A DNA stretch of 35,753 nucleotides from Bacillus sp. V59.32b (GTDB lineage: Bacteria > Bacillota > Bacilli > Bacillales > DSM-1321), in assembly GCF_003429085.1 (NCBI RefSeq), contig NZ_QVTC01000062.1, forward strand, positions 1 through 35,753, in the 5' to 3' direction. The position numbers were made by a program, and so were the translations under genes. Within the stretch, counting starts at the first letter, position 1. Every line of letters starts with the position of its first letter. Under the pieces are notes generated by a model. The model made no database searches and was not told the DNA's origin. It was given only the letters and a program-made list of their open reading frames with translations. Positions 9,118 to 15,536 of the stretch are shown here, one piece after another.

Positions 9118-9492
9118 AATCAGAATTTTGGCTGCGAAATTTTGAGACTGGAAACAAAACGGAAATTTTGGCAACGAAAGTCATGTTCTGGCATCGAAAC
9201 AGGAAAGAGCGGCAACAAACCGGGAAAAGCGGCAACAAAAATGAGGACTGGCAACAAAACAGAAATTCCGGCAACGAAAGTCTGTTTTCTGGCAATAAAA
9301 CAGGAAAAGCGGCAACAAAATCAAAATTCCGGCAACAAAAATGAGGACTGGCAACAAAACAGAAATTCTGGCAACGAAAGTCCGTGTTCCGGCAATAAAA
9401 CGGGAAAAACGGCAACCAAATCAAATTTCTGGCAACGAAAATGAGGACTGGTAACAAAACTGAAATTCAGGCAATAAACGTCGATCCCGGAA
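9118..9492. repeat. Noncoding minisatellite: 20-bp unit within a 100-bp higher-order repeat
   Basis: About 17-18 imperfect units of the form GGCAACAAAA plus 10-11 variable bases (ACAGAAATTCC, CAGGAAAAGC, ATGAGGACT, GTCTGTTTTCT). Five different units together form a super-unit: ATGAGGACTGG recurs at exactly 9241, 9341 and 9441. The 20- and 100-base periods are not multiples of three, so neither strand is likely to be translated although the minus strand happens to be open for about 117 codons. It fills most of the 494-base gap between dynA and ypcP, which otherwise holds only the ypcP promoter. Confidence 0.88.
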
Positions 9493-9511
9493 CAAAAAAA
9501 TGTACGCATTA

Positions 9512-9520
9512 TGGTATAAT
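9512..9520 (+). promoter_or_regulatory. Extended -10 promoter for ypcP
   Basis: TGGTATAAT matches the extended -10 form (TGnTATAAT). No good -35 is visible, as is usual for extended -10 promoters. It lies about 60 bases before the ypcP start, right after the minisatellite. Confidence 0.65.
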
Positions 9521-9580
9521 AGTAAAATGCAATCCTTATCATTAGTGGAGTATAAGGTAAATTTTTATGAGGTGATCACT

Positions 9581-10462
9581 TTGAATGATAACGAAAGAGA
9601 ACTGCCGACATTCATGCTCGTAGATGGAATGGCCCTTTTATTCAGGGCGTTTTACGCAACGGCTGTTACGGGCCAGTTTATGATAAATTCCAAAGGCGTT
9701 CCAACGAATGCCGTACAAGGTTTTTTAAAGCATATGTTGACTGCGGTAGAGCATTTCTCACCAACGCATGTAGCGGTATGCTGGGATATGGGAAGCAAAA
9801 CCTTCCGTAATGAACTGTTTGGGGATTACAAGGCAAACCGTTCCACGCCTCCGGTAGAGATGATTCCACAGTTTGAACTTGTAAAGAGGGCCGTTGAAGC
9901 CTTTGATATACCCAATATTGGGCTTGAGGGATTCGAAGCGGATGATTGCATTGGCACTTTAGCAAAAGCATCTATGTCCCATAGCCAGGTATACATCCTC
10001 ACCGGAGACCAGGATATGCTTCAGCTTCTGGAGGATAACATTTCGGTGGTGCTTTTAAAGAAGGGCTATGGTAATTACGAGGTCCATAACACCGAAAGCT
10101 TTTTCGAATGGAAGGGCATCACGCCAAGGCAGATGATTGATTTGAAGGCGCTTATGGGTGATCCTTCAGATAATTATCCGGGAGTGAAGGGAATTGGCGA
10201 AAAAACCGCCTTAAAGCTGCTCATCGAATATAAAAGCATTGAAGGCATTCTTGAAAATGTCCAAGCGTTAACAAAAACACAACGTGCAAAAATTGAAGAA
10301 GCGGTCGATATGCTTCATTTATCAAGAAAGCTCGCGGAAATTAAATGTGATGTGCCTGTTTCTTGTTCATTAGAAGATTCATTGTACAGCTATGACAGGG
10401 AAAAGGTTAAACAAATGGCATTGGACCACGAATTCAAGGCTCTGCAGAGAATGATCATATAA
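9581..10462 (+). CDS. ypcP: 5'-3' exonuclease YpcP (polymerase I exonuclease domain homologue)
   Basis: A free-standing FEN-like 5' nuclease, homologous to the N-terminal domain of DNA polymerase I; it removes RNA primers and flaps. The acidic metal-binding motifs are all visible: MLVDGMALLFR near residue 12, VCWDMGSKTFR, EGFEADDCIG, TGDQDMLQLL, and the helix-three-turn-helix GVKGIGEKTA preceded by GDPSDNYP. TTG at 9581 is chosen because GAGGTGAT (9569-9576) lies at correct spacing. Residues upstream of it (from 9500) look unlike the family, and the resulting 293 residues match B. subtilis YpcP (about 296). The following terminator is shared with convergent sspL. Confidence 0.93.
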   Translation: MNDNERELPTFMLVDGMALLFRAFYATAVTGQFMINSKGVPTNAVQGFLKHMLTAVEHFSPTHVAVCWDMGSKTFRNELFGDYKANRSTPPVEMIPQFELVKRAVEAFDIPNIGLEGFEADDCIGTLAKASMSHSQVYILTGDQDMLQLLEDNISVVLLKKGYGNYEVHNTESFFEWKGITPRQMIDLKALMGDPSDNYPGVKGIGEKTALKLLIEYKSIEGILENVQALTKTQRAKIEEAVDMLHLSRKLAEIKCDVPVSCSLEDSLYSYDREKVKQMALDHEFKALQRMII

Positions 10463-10468
10463 GCAACC

Positions 10469-10505
10469 AACCGCTTCCCGGTTATCACCGGAGAGCGGTT
10501 TTTTT
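10469..10505. terminator. Bidirectional terminator between ypcP and sspL
   Basis: AACCGCT..CCGG pairs with CCGG..AGCGGTT (stem 10469-10500) and is followed by at least five T on the plus strand. It separates the convergent genes ypcP and sspL. Confidence 0.85.
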
Positions 10506-10508
10506 CTT

Positions 10509-10643
10509 CTATTTTTTATTTGCTTTTTTTGCAGCGTTTTCAAGCCTGCTTTTTGGATCCCTTGCACGCTCTGTCCCAGTGGAATAGCCTTGGGGATTCA
10601 CTCCGCTGAATGCATCTGCACCCCTGTTTCTGTTTTTGCTCAT
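10509..10643 (-). CDS. sspL: Small acid-soluble spore protein L family
   Basis: A 44-residue, Lys/Arg-rich protein starting MSKNRNRGADAFSG and ending AAKKANKK. The pattern of G-V-N-P-Q-G, a Thr, then D-P-K-S-x-L-E-x-A-A-K-K-x-N resembles SspL of B. subtilis (about 42 residues), a minor spore-core protein made in the forespore under sigma-G. ATG at 10643 is preceded by a perfect AGGAGGTG ribosome site. Position next to ypcP also fits. I could not identify a convincing sigma-G promoter upstream. Confidence 0.85.
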   Translation of the reverse strand: MSKNRNRGADAFSGVNPQGYSTGTERARDPKSRLENAAKKANKK

Positions 10644-10784
10644 TAAAAACACCTCCTATTCTTAATCTTTACAAATTCAAGCAAGTGTATAATGGCAACT
10701 TTTGTCGAAAAATGTATGGTCAAAAGAGAATTTATAAGGTAATATGTAGGAGGAAAATGGTAATGAGGCAGGTGGAGGGATCCT

Positions 10785-11054
10785 GTGGAAAAAACAGTAG
10801 AAGAGTACATTAGCAACCTTGAATCTAAAGGTTTTTCGTTCGGGGAGGGTGCTATCGAATTTATCTTTTTCGGTAAACATTACACAAACGCTGATGACTT
10901 TCTCGTCAATATGGCGATTGAGATGACTCTTAAAGCACAGAAGAATTTTGACGGAAGCTTTTATATATCTTTGCTTGAAGCGTTAAAGCAAAGCGAAATA
11001 CATACCCGGTCTGATGCAGAGTTATTTGCGAAGGAACGTGGTCTGCGTATCTGA
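10785..11054 (+). CDS. Small conserved hypothetical protein (possibly DUF6123)
   Basis: An 89-residue, soluble, mostly helical protein starting at GTG 10785 behind GGAGGG. It has an acidic N-terminus (MEKTVEEYISNLESKG), a central IFFGKHYTNADDFLVN segment, FDGSFYISLLEALK near residue 57, and ends KERGLRI. No signal peptide, membrane helix or cysteine is seen. I tentatively recall similar short proteins in Bacillus annotated as DUF6123, but the assignment is from memory and no function is known to me. A 16-codon overlapping frame at 10763-10813 with its own AGGAGG could be a leader peptide. A terminator shared with the convergent EamA gene follows directly. Confidence 0.75.
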   Translation: MEKTVEEYISNLESKGFSFGEGAIEFIFFGKHYTNADDFLVNMAIEMTLKAQKNFDGSFYISLLEALKQSEIHTRSDAELFAKERGLRI

Positions 11055-11083
11055 AAAAACGGCAGAAAATTTCTGCCGTTTTT
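11055..11083. terminator. Bidirectional terminator
   Basis: AAAAACGGCAGAAA pairs with TTTCTGCCGTTTTT; A and T runs on both sides let it end transcription from the 89-residue protein gene and from the convergent EamA gene. Confidence 0.88.
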
Positions 11084-11985
11084 CATATATCCGCAGCTGC
11101 TTTAGATTTTTGAGGGAGTTCTGCCAGGATCATTCCCATGAAAATAAACAGGCATCCGATAATTGTCACGTACGTTAGCTTTTCTCCGATCCAAAAATAG
11201 GAGGTCAATGCTGCAAATACAGGTTCCATCGCGAAAATGACCGCCACTCTTGTCGGAGAGGTATATGCCTGAAAATAAGTCTGGGCCAAAAACGCGAATG
11301 CCGTGGCTAGAGAGCTGGTAACCAATAAAGCGGTCCATACATCTCTTCTGAACATTACTTCCGAGTTTAAAACGATCGATAAATCTTCGAAAACCATTGC
11401 GAACATAAATGAAAGAAGCGCGACGGTGAAAATTTGGACAATCGTCAAAGGCAGCGCTGGATAATTTCCGGCAAACTTCGCTGTCATTATGATTTGCATG
11501 GCGAAACTAATCGCGCATAAAAAGACGAGGAAATCCCCGGAAGATAAAGAAGAACTCTCGACTACCGTCATCAAATACAATCCTATCGTTGCAGCGAGAA
11601 CACCGAGCAACGCGTTTCTGGATGGTTTCTTCTTTAAAAGCATCATCGAAAATAAAGGCACGAGTACGACGCTCAATCCGGTAATGAATCCGGCTTTTGA
11701 TGGGGTTGTGGACAGCAATCCAAAGGTTTGGAACGCATATCCGAGGAAAAGCCAGATCCCGAGCTTCACCCCCGAAACCAATAATCCCTTATCCCAATTT
11801 GTTCTTCTGTTTCTAGAAAATAAAAGGTACCAAATGACAAGCAGTAAAAAAGCTGCAAAAAAACGAACCGCGTTAAAGCTGAAAGGCTCGAGGGAAGAAA
11901 TGGCGTTTTGCACCATTACAAAGGTTGCTCCCCAAATAAAAACGACGAATAATAACGTTGAATCAGACAGTGATGAATTTCTCAT
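11083..11985 (-). CDS. EamA/DMT superfamily transporter
   Basis: A 300-residue membrane protein with about ten hydrophobic helices in two EamA repeats: residues 10-140 (beginning LLFVVFIWGATFVMVQNAI) and about 150-290. Family members export amino acids, nucleotides or drugs; the substrate cannot be told here. ATG at 11985 overlaps the stop codon of the upstream RNase H-like gene by four bases (ATGA), so it is translationally coupled to it although the two functions look unrelated. An AGAGGA ribosome site lies within the end of that gene. Confidence 0.9.
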   Translation of the reverse strand: MRNSSLSDSTLLFVVFIWGATFVMVQNAISSLEPFSFNAVRFFAAFLLLVIWYLLFSRNRRTNWDKGLLVSGVKLGIWLFLGYAFQTFGLLSTTPSKAGFITGLSVVLVPLFSMMLLKKKPSRNALLGVLAATIGLYLMTVVESSSLSSGDFLVFLCAISFAMQIIMTAKFAGNYPALPLTIVQIFTVALLSFMFAMVFEDLSIVLNSEVMFRRDVWTALLVTSSLATAFAFLAQTYFQAYTSPTRVAVIFAMEPVFAALTSYFWIGEKLTYVTIIGCLFIFMGMILAELPQKSKAAADI

Positions 11986-12383
11986 TCCTCTGTACCCTCA
12001 TTCAAGCGGATTGCCCTTCTCGCCAATTCATCGGCTGATTTATTTTCGCTGCTCGGAATCCATTTCATAAAAAACAAGTCCAGTTGGCTGGACAATTCAA
12101 GAGCTTTATCTAAAAGCGGCGAATAGCGTTTATTCTTCACGAATTCTTTTTCAAATGCCTGGCTGATCAACTGAGAATCCGTGCGGAAGGAGACGGTAGT
12201 ATACCCCTTTTCCAAACAGTACTCCAGTCCTTTGATGACGGCATGGTATTCTGCTTCATGGTTTTCCATCATTCCAAGCGGAATCGAAAACCGTTCGACC
12301 GACCCGCTATTTTTAATGAAAATGCCGGCACCGCTCGGACCTGGATTGCCCGCGCTCGCACCATCGGTATATACTTCAATCAT
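11982..12383 (-). CDS. ypdQ: RNase H-like protein YpdQ
   Basis: A 133-residue RNase HI-fold protein. Acidic positions are recognisable: VYTDGASAGNPGPSG (Asp near residue 6), NHEAEYHAVI (Glu), FRTDSQLI (Asp) and SSENKSADELAR (Asp). This is the DEDD set needed for two-metal catalysis, so it may be active on RNA in RNA-DNA hybrids, although B. subtilis YpdQ is not, to my knowledge, a proven RNase H. The start is ATG 12383 with AAGGGGTC upstream, because the frame extended to 12461 adds a segment unlike the family. It is divergent from a second RNase H-like gene, ypeP. Confidence 0.85.
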   Translation of the reverse strand: MIEVYTDGASAGNPGPSGAGIFIKNSGSVERFSIPLGMMENHEAEYHAVIKGLEYCLEKGYTTVSFRTDSQLISQAFEKEFVKNKRYSPLLDKALELSSQLDLFFMKWIPSSENKSADELARRAIRLNEGTEE

Positions 12384-12539
12384 AAAAAGACCCCTTACGA
12401 ACAACTTAGTTAAGGAAAAACACATTATTTTATATAATAGCAAGCCAAGGGCAGATTGCAAAACAAAAAATTAGGGAATTGTAAAAAACGAAAACATATT
12501 CTAAAATAACCAAAACTAGATATCATAAGGATGAATGCA

Positions 12540-13202
12540 ATGAAAGTGATTATGCGATGGACATATGGCAGCCCGAAAAAGCCTGCCGCGGATTTTACTT
12601 CTGACTGGCTCGATGCCCCAAAAGCCCTTATAATAACAGATGACCTGGAAAAAGCAGGCCGCATGAAAGATGTTGAATTTCAAGATGAAATCGGCACGTC
12701 CTGGACAAAAAAAGAATTGATTAAGCTATTGACCGAAATTAAAGATGACCCAAGTAATGTGACCGTATATTTTGACGGTGGTTACCAAAAAGAAGATGGG
12801 TTGACCGGGATCGGGGTAGTCATCTATTATACCCAGGGCAATCAGAATTGGCGTATCAGGATGAATGCGGTTCTCAGAGAACTTGACTCCAATAATGAAG
12901 CTGAATATGCGGCCATGTTTGAGGCAATCAGACAGCTTCAAGAACTAGGCGTCCACCATCAATCCTGTATTTTTAGGGGCGATTCACAAGTGGTCCTAAA
13001 TCAGTTATCCGGGGAATGGCCTTGCTTTGAAGAAAATTTGAACAGGTGGCTTGATCGTATCGAACAAAAAGTCGGGGCTCTTGGCATTAAACCCATATAC
13101 GAACCCATTCCAAGGAAAGATAATAGTGAAGCAGATAAGCTGGCAACCCAGGCTTTAAAAGGGGAAGAAATACTTAGCAAGCTAAACTTAAATGAAAAAT
13201 AA
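12540..13202 (+). CDS. ypeP: Reverse-transcriptase-like/RNase H-fold protein YpeP
   Basis: A 220-residue protein with an N-terminal basic segment (residues 1-70, including MRWTYGSPKK) joined to an RNase HI-type domain: VYFDGGYQ, SNNEAEYAAMFEA, FRGDSQVVLNQ and DNSEADKLATQA give the D-E-D-D acidic set. The annotation 'reverse transcriptase-like' in B. subtilis reflects likeness to the RNase H part of retroelements, not polymerase activity. ATG at 12540 is preferred to ATG 12531 because AAGGATGA (12527-12534) is better spaced. It is followed closely by ypeQ. Confidence 0.85.
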   Translation: MKVIMRWTYGSPKKPAADFTSDWLDAPKALIITDDLEKAGRMKDVEFQDEIGTSWTKKELIKLLTEIKDDPSNVTVYFDGGYQKEDGLTGIGVVIYYTQGNQNWRIRMNAVLRELDSNNEAEYAAMFEAIRQLQELGVHHQSCIFRGDSQVVLNQLSGEWPCFEENLNRWLDRIEQKVGALGIKPIYEPIPRKDNSEADKLATQALKGEEILSKLNLNEK

Positions 13203-13219
13203 GAGGGAGCCATACATTG

Positions 13220-13414
13220 ATGAATCGAAAAGTCATATACTCAGAAGTGGAAGCAGTCCTCGAGGATTACTGTAAGGACTGTTTTCTGTACAGCACGTTA
13301 AGAAAAGAAAAAGGCAGGAACCACGCGCATAAATTTTGTATATCACAATGCACAGTGGGGGAAAAACTGAAAGACATCGGGCATAAACTTGCGGGTAACC
13401 CAAAAACAAATTAA
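13220..13414 (+). CDS. ypeQ: Zinc-finger domain protein YpeQ
   Basis: A 64-residue protein with a probable zinc site: CKDCFLYSTLRKEKG followed by HAHKFCISQC, giving Cys-x2-Cys and His/Cys-x4-Cys ligands. This fits the small Bacillus zinc-finger family that includes YpeQ. GAGGGAG at 13203-13209 could serve either TTG 13217 or ATG 13220; the ATG is used. It lies 17 bases after ypeP, so the two are probably co-transcribed. Role unknown; nucleic-acid binding is a guess from the zinc finger and the RNase H-like neighbour. Confidence 0.82.
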   Translation: MNRKVIYSEVEAVLEDYCKDCFLYSTLRKEKGRNHAHKFCISQCTVGEKLKDIGHKLAGNPKTN

Positions 13415-13426
13415 CCGGTGTGAAAA

Positions 13427-13456
13427 TAAAAAAAAGACCGATTATAATGAAATCGG
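13427..13456 (-). terminator. Weak terminator downstream of nsrR
   Basis: CCGATT (13438-13443) pairs with AATCGG (13451-13456). On the minus strand the stem is followed by TCTTTTTTTT, so it would end the nsrR transcript. The stem is only six base pairs. Confidence 0.5.
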
Positions 13457-13500
13457 ACTTTAATTCGGCAAATTGGAGAGTATCTGCTACACATGTGCAA

Positions 13501-13998
13501 CTACCATTCTGTTTTCTTCTCAAAAGGCTCGCTAGTCAGCGAGTCTTCTTTATTGGCCTGCTGTTTGGCTTCGAAATATTCACGAAACAAGACTTTGTTA
13601 TGAGTGATGTCTTCCAATGTATATTGATCAAGCACCTGCAGGAATGTATCAAGCGCTTTATTCAACACATGCTTTAGCGAGCATACCGGTGCGATGACAC
13701 AATTGTCATGGTTATTGCCGAAACACTCCACAAGATAGAAATCTTCTTCCGTTTTCCGGACAATTTCCCCGATGTTAATCTCGGATGGCTGTTTTGCGAG
13801 GCGGATGCCTCCATTCCGTCCGCGAATCGTTTCAATATAGCCCATTTTCCCTAAATTATAAATAATCTTCATAAGATGATTTTTTGAAATATCGTAAGCG
13901 ACAGCAATTTCTTTAATGTTGGAAAGTTTCCCTTGCTCTAATGTGGCAAGATATAATAATACTCTGATTGAGTAATCTGAATAAGTGGTTAAACGCAT
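13501..13998 (-). CDS. nsrR: Nitric-oxide-sensing repressor NsrR (Rrf2 family)
   Basis: Rrf2-family winged-helix repressor with a [4Fe-4S] cluster that is destroyed by nitric oxide. The three cluster cysteines Cys92, Cys100 and Cys106 (C-x7-C-x5-C) fall at the same positions as in B. subtilis NsrR. The DNA-binding helix lies around residues 25-62 (ISKNHLMKIIYNLGKMGYIETIRGRNGG). ATG at 13998 with GAGGTAA is chosen over an upstream start at 14031. The protein has 165 residues, with a polar C-terminal tail of about 20 residues beyond the B. subtilis form. It is divergent from hmp, its classic target. Confidence 0.95.
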   Translation of the reverse strand: MRLTTYSDYSIRVLLYLATLEQGKLSNIKEIAVAYDISKNHLMKIIYNLGKMGYIETIRGRNGGIRLAKQPSEINIGEIVRKTEEDFYLVECFGNNHDNCVIAPVCSLKHVLNKALDTFLQVLDQYTLEDITHNKVLFREYFEAKQQANKEDSLTSEPFEKKTEW

Positions 13999-14097
13999 GT
14001 ATGTTACCTCGCAATCTCTTTCTGCCTTCATCTTATCATAATTGTGAACATTTCTTAAACGTTTCGTTTTTTACAGCTAAAAGATGTATTTATGATA

Positions 14098-14147
14098 TTG
14101 CTTATTAATCAGGTTAGCACTATGATAAACATGTATTTTAAATATTA
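14098..14147 (+). promoter_or_regulatory. hmp promoter with candidate NsrR operator
   Basis: TTGCTT (14098-14103), a 17-base spacer and TATGAT (14121-14126) form a good promoter. The AT-rich near-palindrome ATGTATTTTAAATATTA at 14131-14147 covers the expected start site and resembles the ATGTATT/AAATAT type NsrR target of B. subtilis hmp. Operator identity is inferred. Confidence 0.65.
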
Positions 14148-14174
14148 CTTATTTAGAGAGGAAGGGATCGTTCC

Positions 14175-15404
14175 ATGTTATCCCCGAAAACCATTGATAT
14201 TATTAAATCTACTGTACCTGAATTGGAAGTAAAGGGTACGGAAATTACAACCGTATTTTACAAAACGATGTTTGAAAACCACCCGGAATTATTAAACATC
14301 TTTAACCATGCCAACCAAAAGAGAGGACGTCAGCAAACAGCTCTTGCTAACACGGTACTGGCCGCAGCTACATATATTGACAAGCTTGAAACGATCATTC
14401 CGGTAGTGAAGCAAATTGCCCATAAACACCGGAGCCTGGCGATTAAACCGGAGCATTATCCGATTGTAGGTGAATACCTTCTAAAGGCAATCAAGGAAGT
14501 GCTCGGAGATGCTGCGACAGATGAGATCATCGATGCGTGGGCGGAAGCATACGGGGTGATTGCACAAGTATTCATCGATATTGAAAAAGAAATGTATGAG
14601 GAAGCCGCCATCCAAACGAACGGGTGGGCGGATTATAAAGATTTTAAAATCATCGATAAAGTGAAGGAAAGCGAAGTCATTACTTCATTCTATTTAAAAC
14701 CGGCTGACGGTTCTCAAGTTCCGACGTTTGAACCGGGTCAGTACATTACGGTCCGCTTGCAAATCCCTGGAGAAGAATATTTATTTAACCGTCAGTACAG
14801 CTTGTCTGTTGCGCCCGGCAAAGAATATTTCCGAATTTCCGTAAAGAGGGAAGCGGAAGGCAATGAACCGGATGGGAGGGTTTCAAACTACCTGCATGAT
14901 CATATTAATCCTGGTGATGTGATCGAAGTTACCGTTCCAGCAGGAGATTTTGTTCTCGACATGGAAAAGAAAACACCTGCTGTATTTATCAGTGGCGGAG
15001 TCGGCATTACACCATTCATGAGCATGTCTTGCGCCATCTCTGAAAAACAGCCGGGACGAAAGGTACAGTTTATCCACGCCTCACGAAACGGAAAGCTTCA
15101 AGCTTTCAAAGAGGAATTGAAAGCATTAAACAATAAATTGACTAACTATGAGCTGTCATTTGTTTATGAACAACCTGCAGAAGAAGATCTCCAGGACGAA
15201 TACTTCAGCAAGCAGGGCTATATGGATGCTGAATGGCTGAAGGGGAGAATAGAAACGGACCCCCATGCCGATTACTATGTATGCGGACCGGTTCCATTCC
15301 TGCGGGCCATCGTCGGTATCCTGAAAAAGCTTGGAATCTCAGATAGTCAAATTCATTATGAATTCTTTGGACCTTCGATGAATCTAGAATCAGAAACAGC
15401 ATAA
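14175..15404 (+). CDS. hmp: Flavohemoglobin, nitric oxide dioxygenase
   Basis: A three-domain enzyme that turns NO and O2 into nitrate using NADPH. The globin domain (1-140) has proximal His85 in AHKHRS and distal Tyr29 and Gln53. The FAD domain (about 150-260) has RQYSLS, and the NAD domain has GGVGITPFMSM near residue 275 and YVCGPVPFL near 376. At 409 residues it is slightly longer than B. subtilis Hmp. ATG at 14175 follows GAGGAAGGGA. Divergent nsrR and the operator-like site at the promoter indicate NO-induced expression. A strong terminator follows. Confidence 0.97.
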   Translation: MLSPKTIDIIKSTVPELEVKGTEITTVFYKTMFENHPELLNIFNHANQKRGRQQTALANTVLAAATYIDKLETIIPVVKQIAHKHRSLAIKPEHYPIVGEYLLKAIKEVLGDAATDEIIDAWAEAYGVIAQVFIDIEKEMYEEAAIQTNGWADYKDFKIIDKVKESEVITSFYLKPADGSQVPTFEPGQYITVRLQIPGEEYLFNRQYSLSVAPGKEYFRISVKREAEGNEPDGRVSNYLHDHINPGDVIEVTVPAGDFVLDMEKKTPAVFISGGVGITPFMSMSCAISEKQPGRKVQFIHASRNGKLQAFKEELKALNNKLTNYELSFVYEQPAEEDLQDEYFSKQGYMDAEWLKGRIETDPHADYYVCGPVPFLRAIVGILKKLGISDSQIHYEFFGPSMNLESETA

Positions 15405-15418
15405 AAATATGAACATAT

Positions 15419-15458
15419 AGAGAGTCGCTTTTCCTTTTAGGAAAGTGGCTCTCTTTTT
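15419..15458 (+). terminator. Rho-independent terminator after hmp
   Basis: AGAGAG-TCGCTTT pairs with GAAAGTGG-CTCTCT (some wobble pairs), loop CCTTTTAG, followed by TTTT. Confidence 0.88.
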
Positions 15459-15536
15459 GCATAAAAAAACTAGGTATGTTTTCCCACAATCTAAACAGGT
15501 ATAATGAATGTATCAAAAATGAATCAGGTGAAAACT

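Noticed and set aside
9104-9457. Minus-strand Cys/Phe-rich frame of 117 codons across the minisatellite
   Set aside because: The 20- and 100-base periods change reading phase between copies and there is no ribosome site, so the open frame is a by-product of composition.
9118-9492. CRISPR array
   Set aside because: The repeated part is only about 10 bases, units are adjacent and imperfect, the variable parts themselves recur in each super-unit, and no cas genes are near.
10763-10813. Sixteen-codon leader peptide before the 89-residue protein
   Set aside because: It has AGGAGG nearby, but no run of regulatory codons or alternative hairpins; the overlap with the GTG start may be chance. Kept only as a remark.
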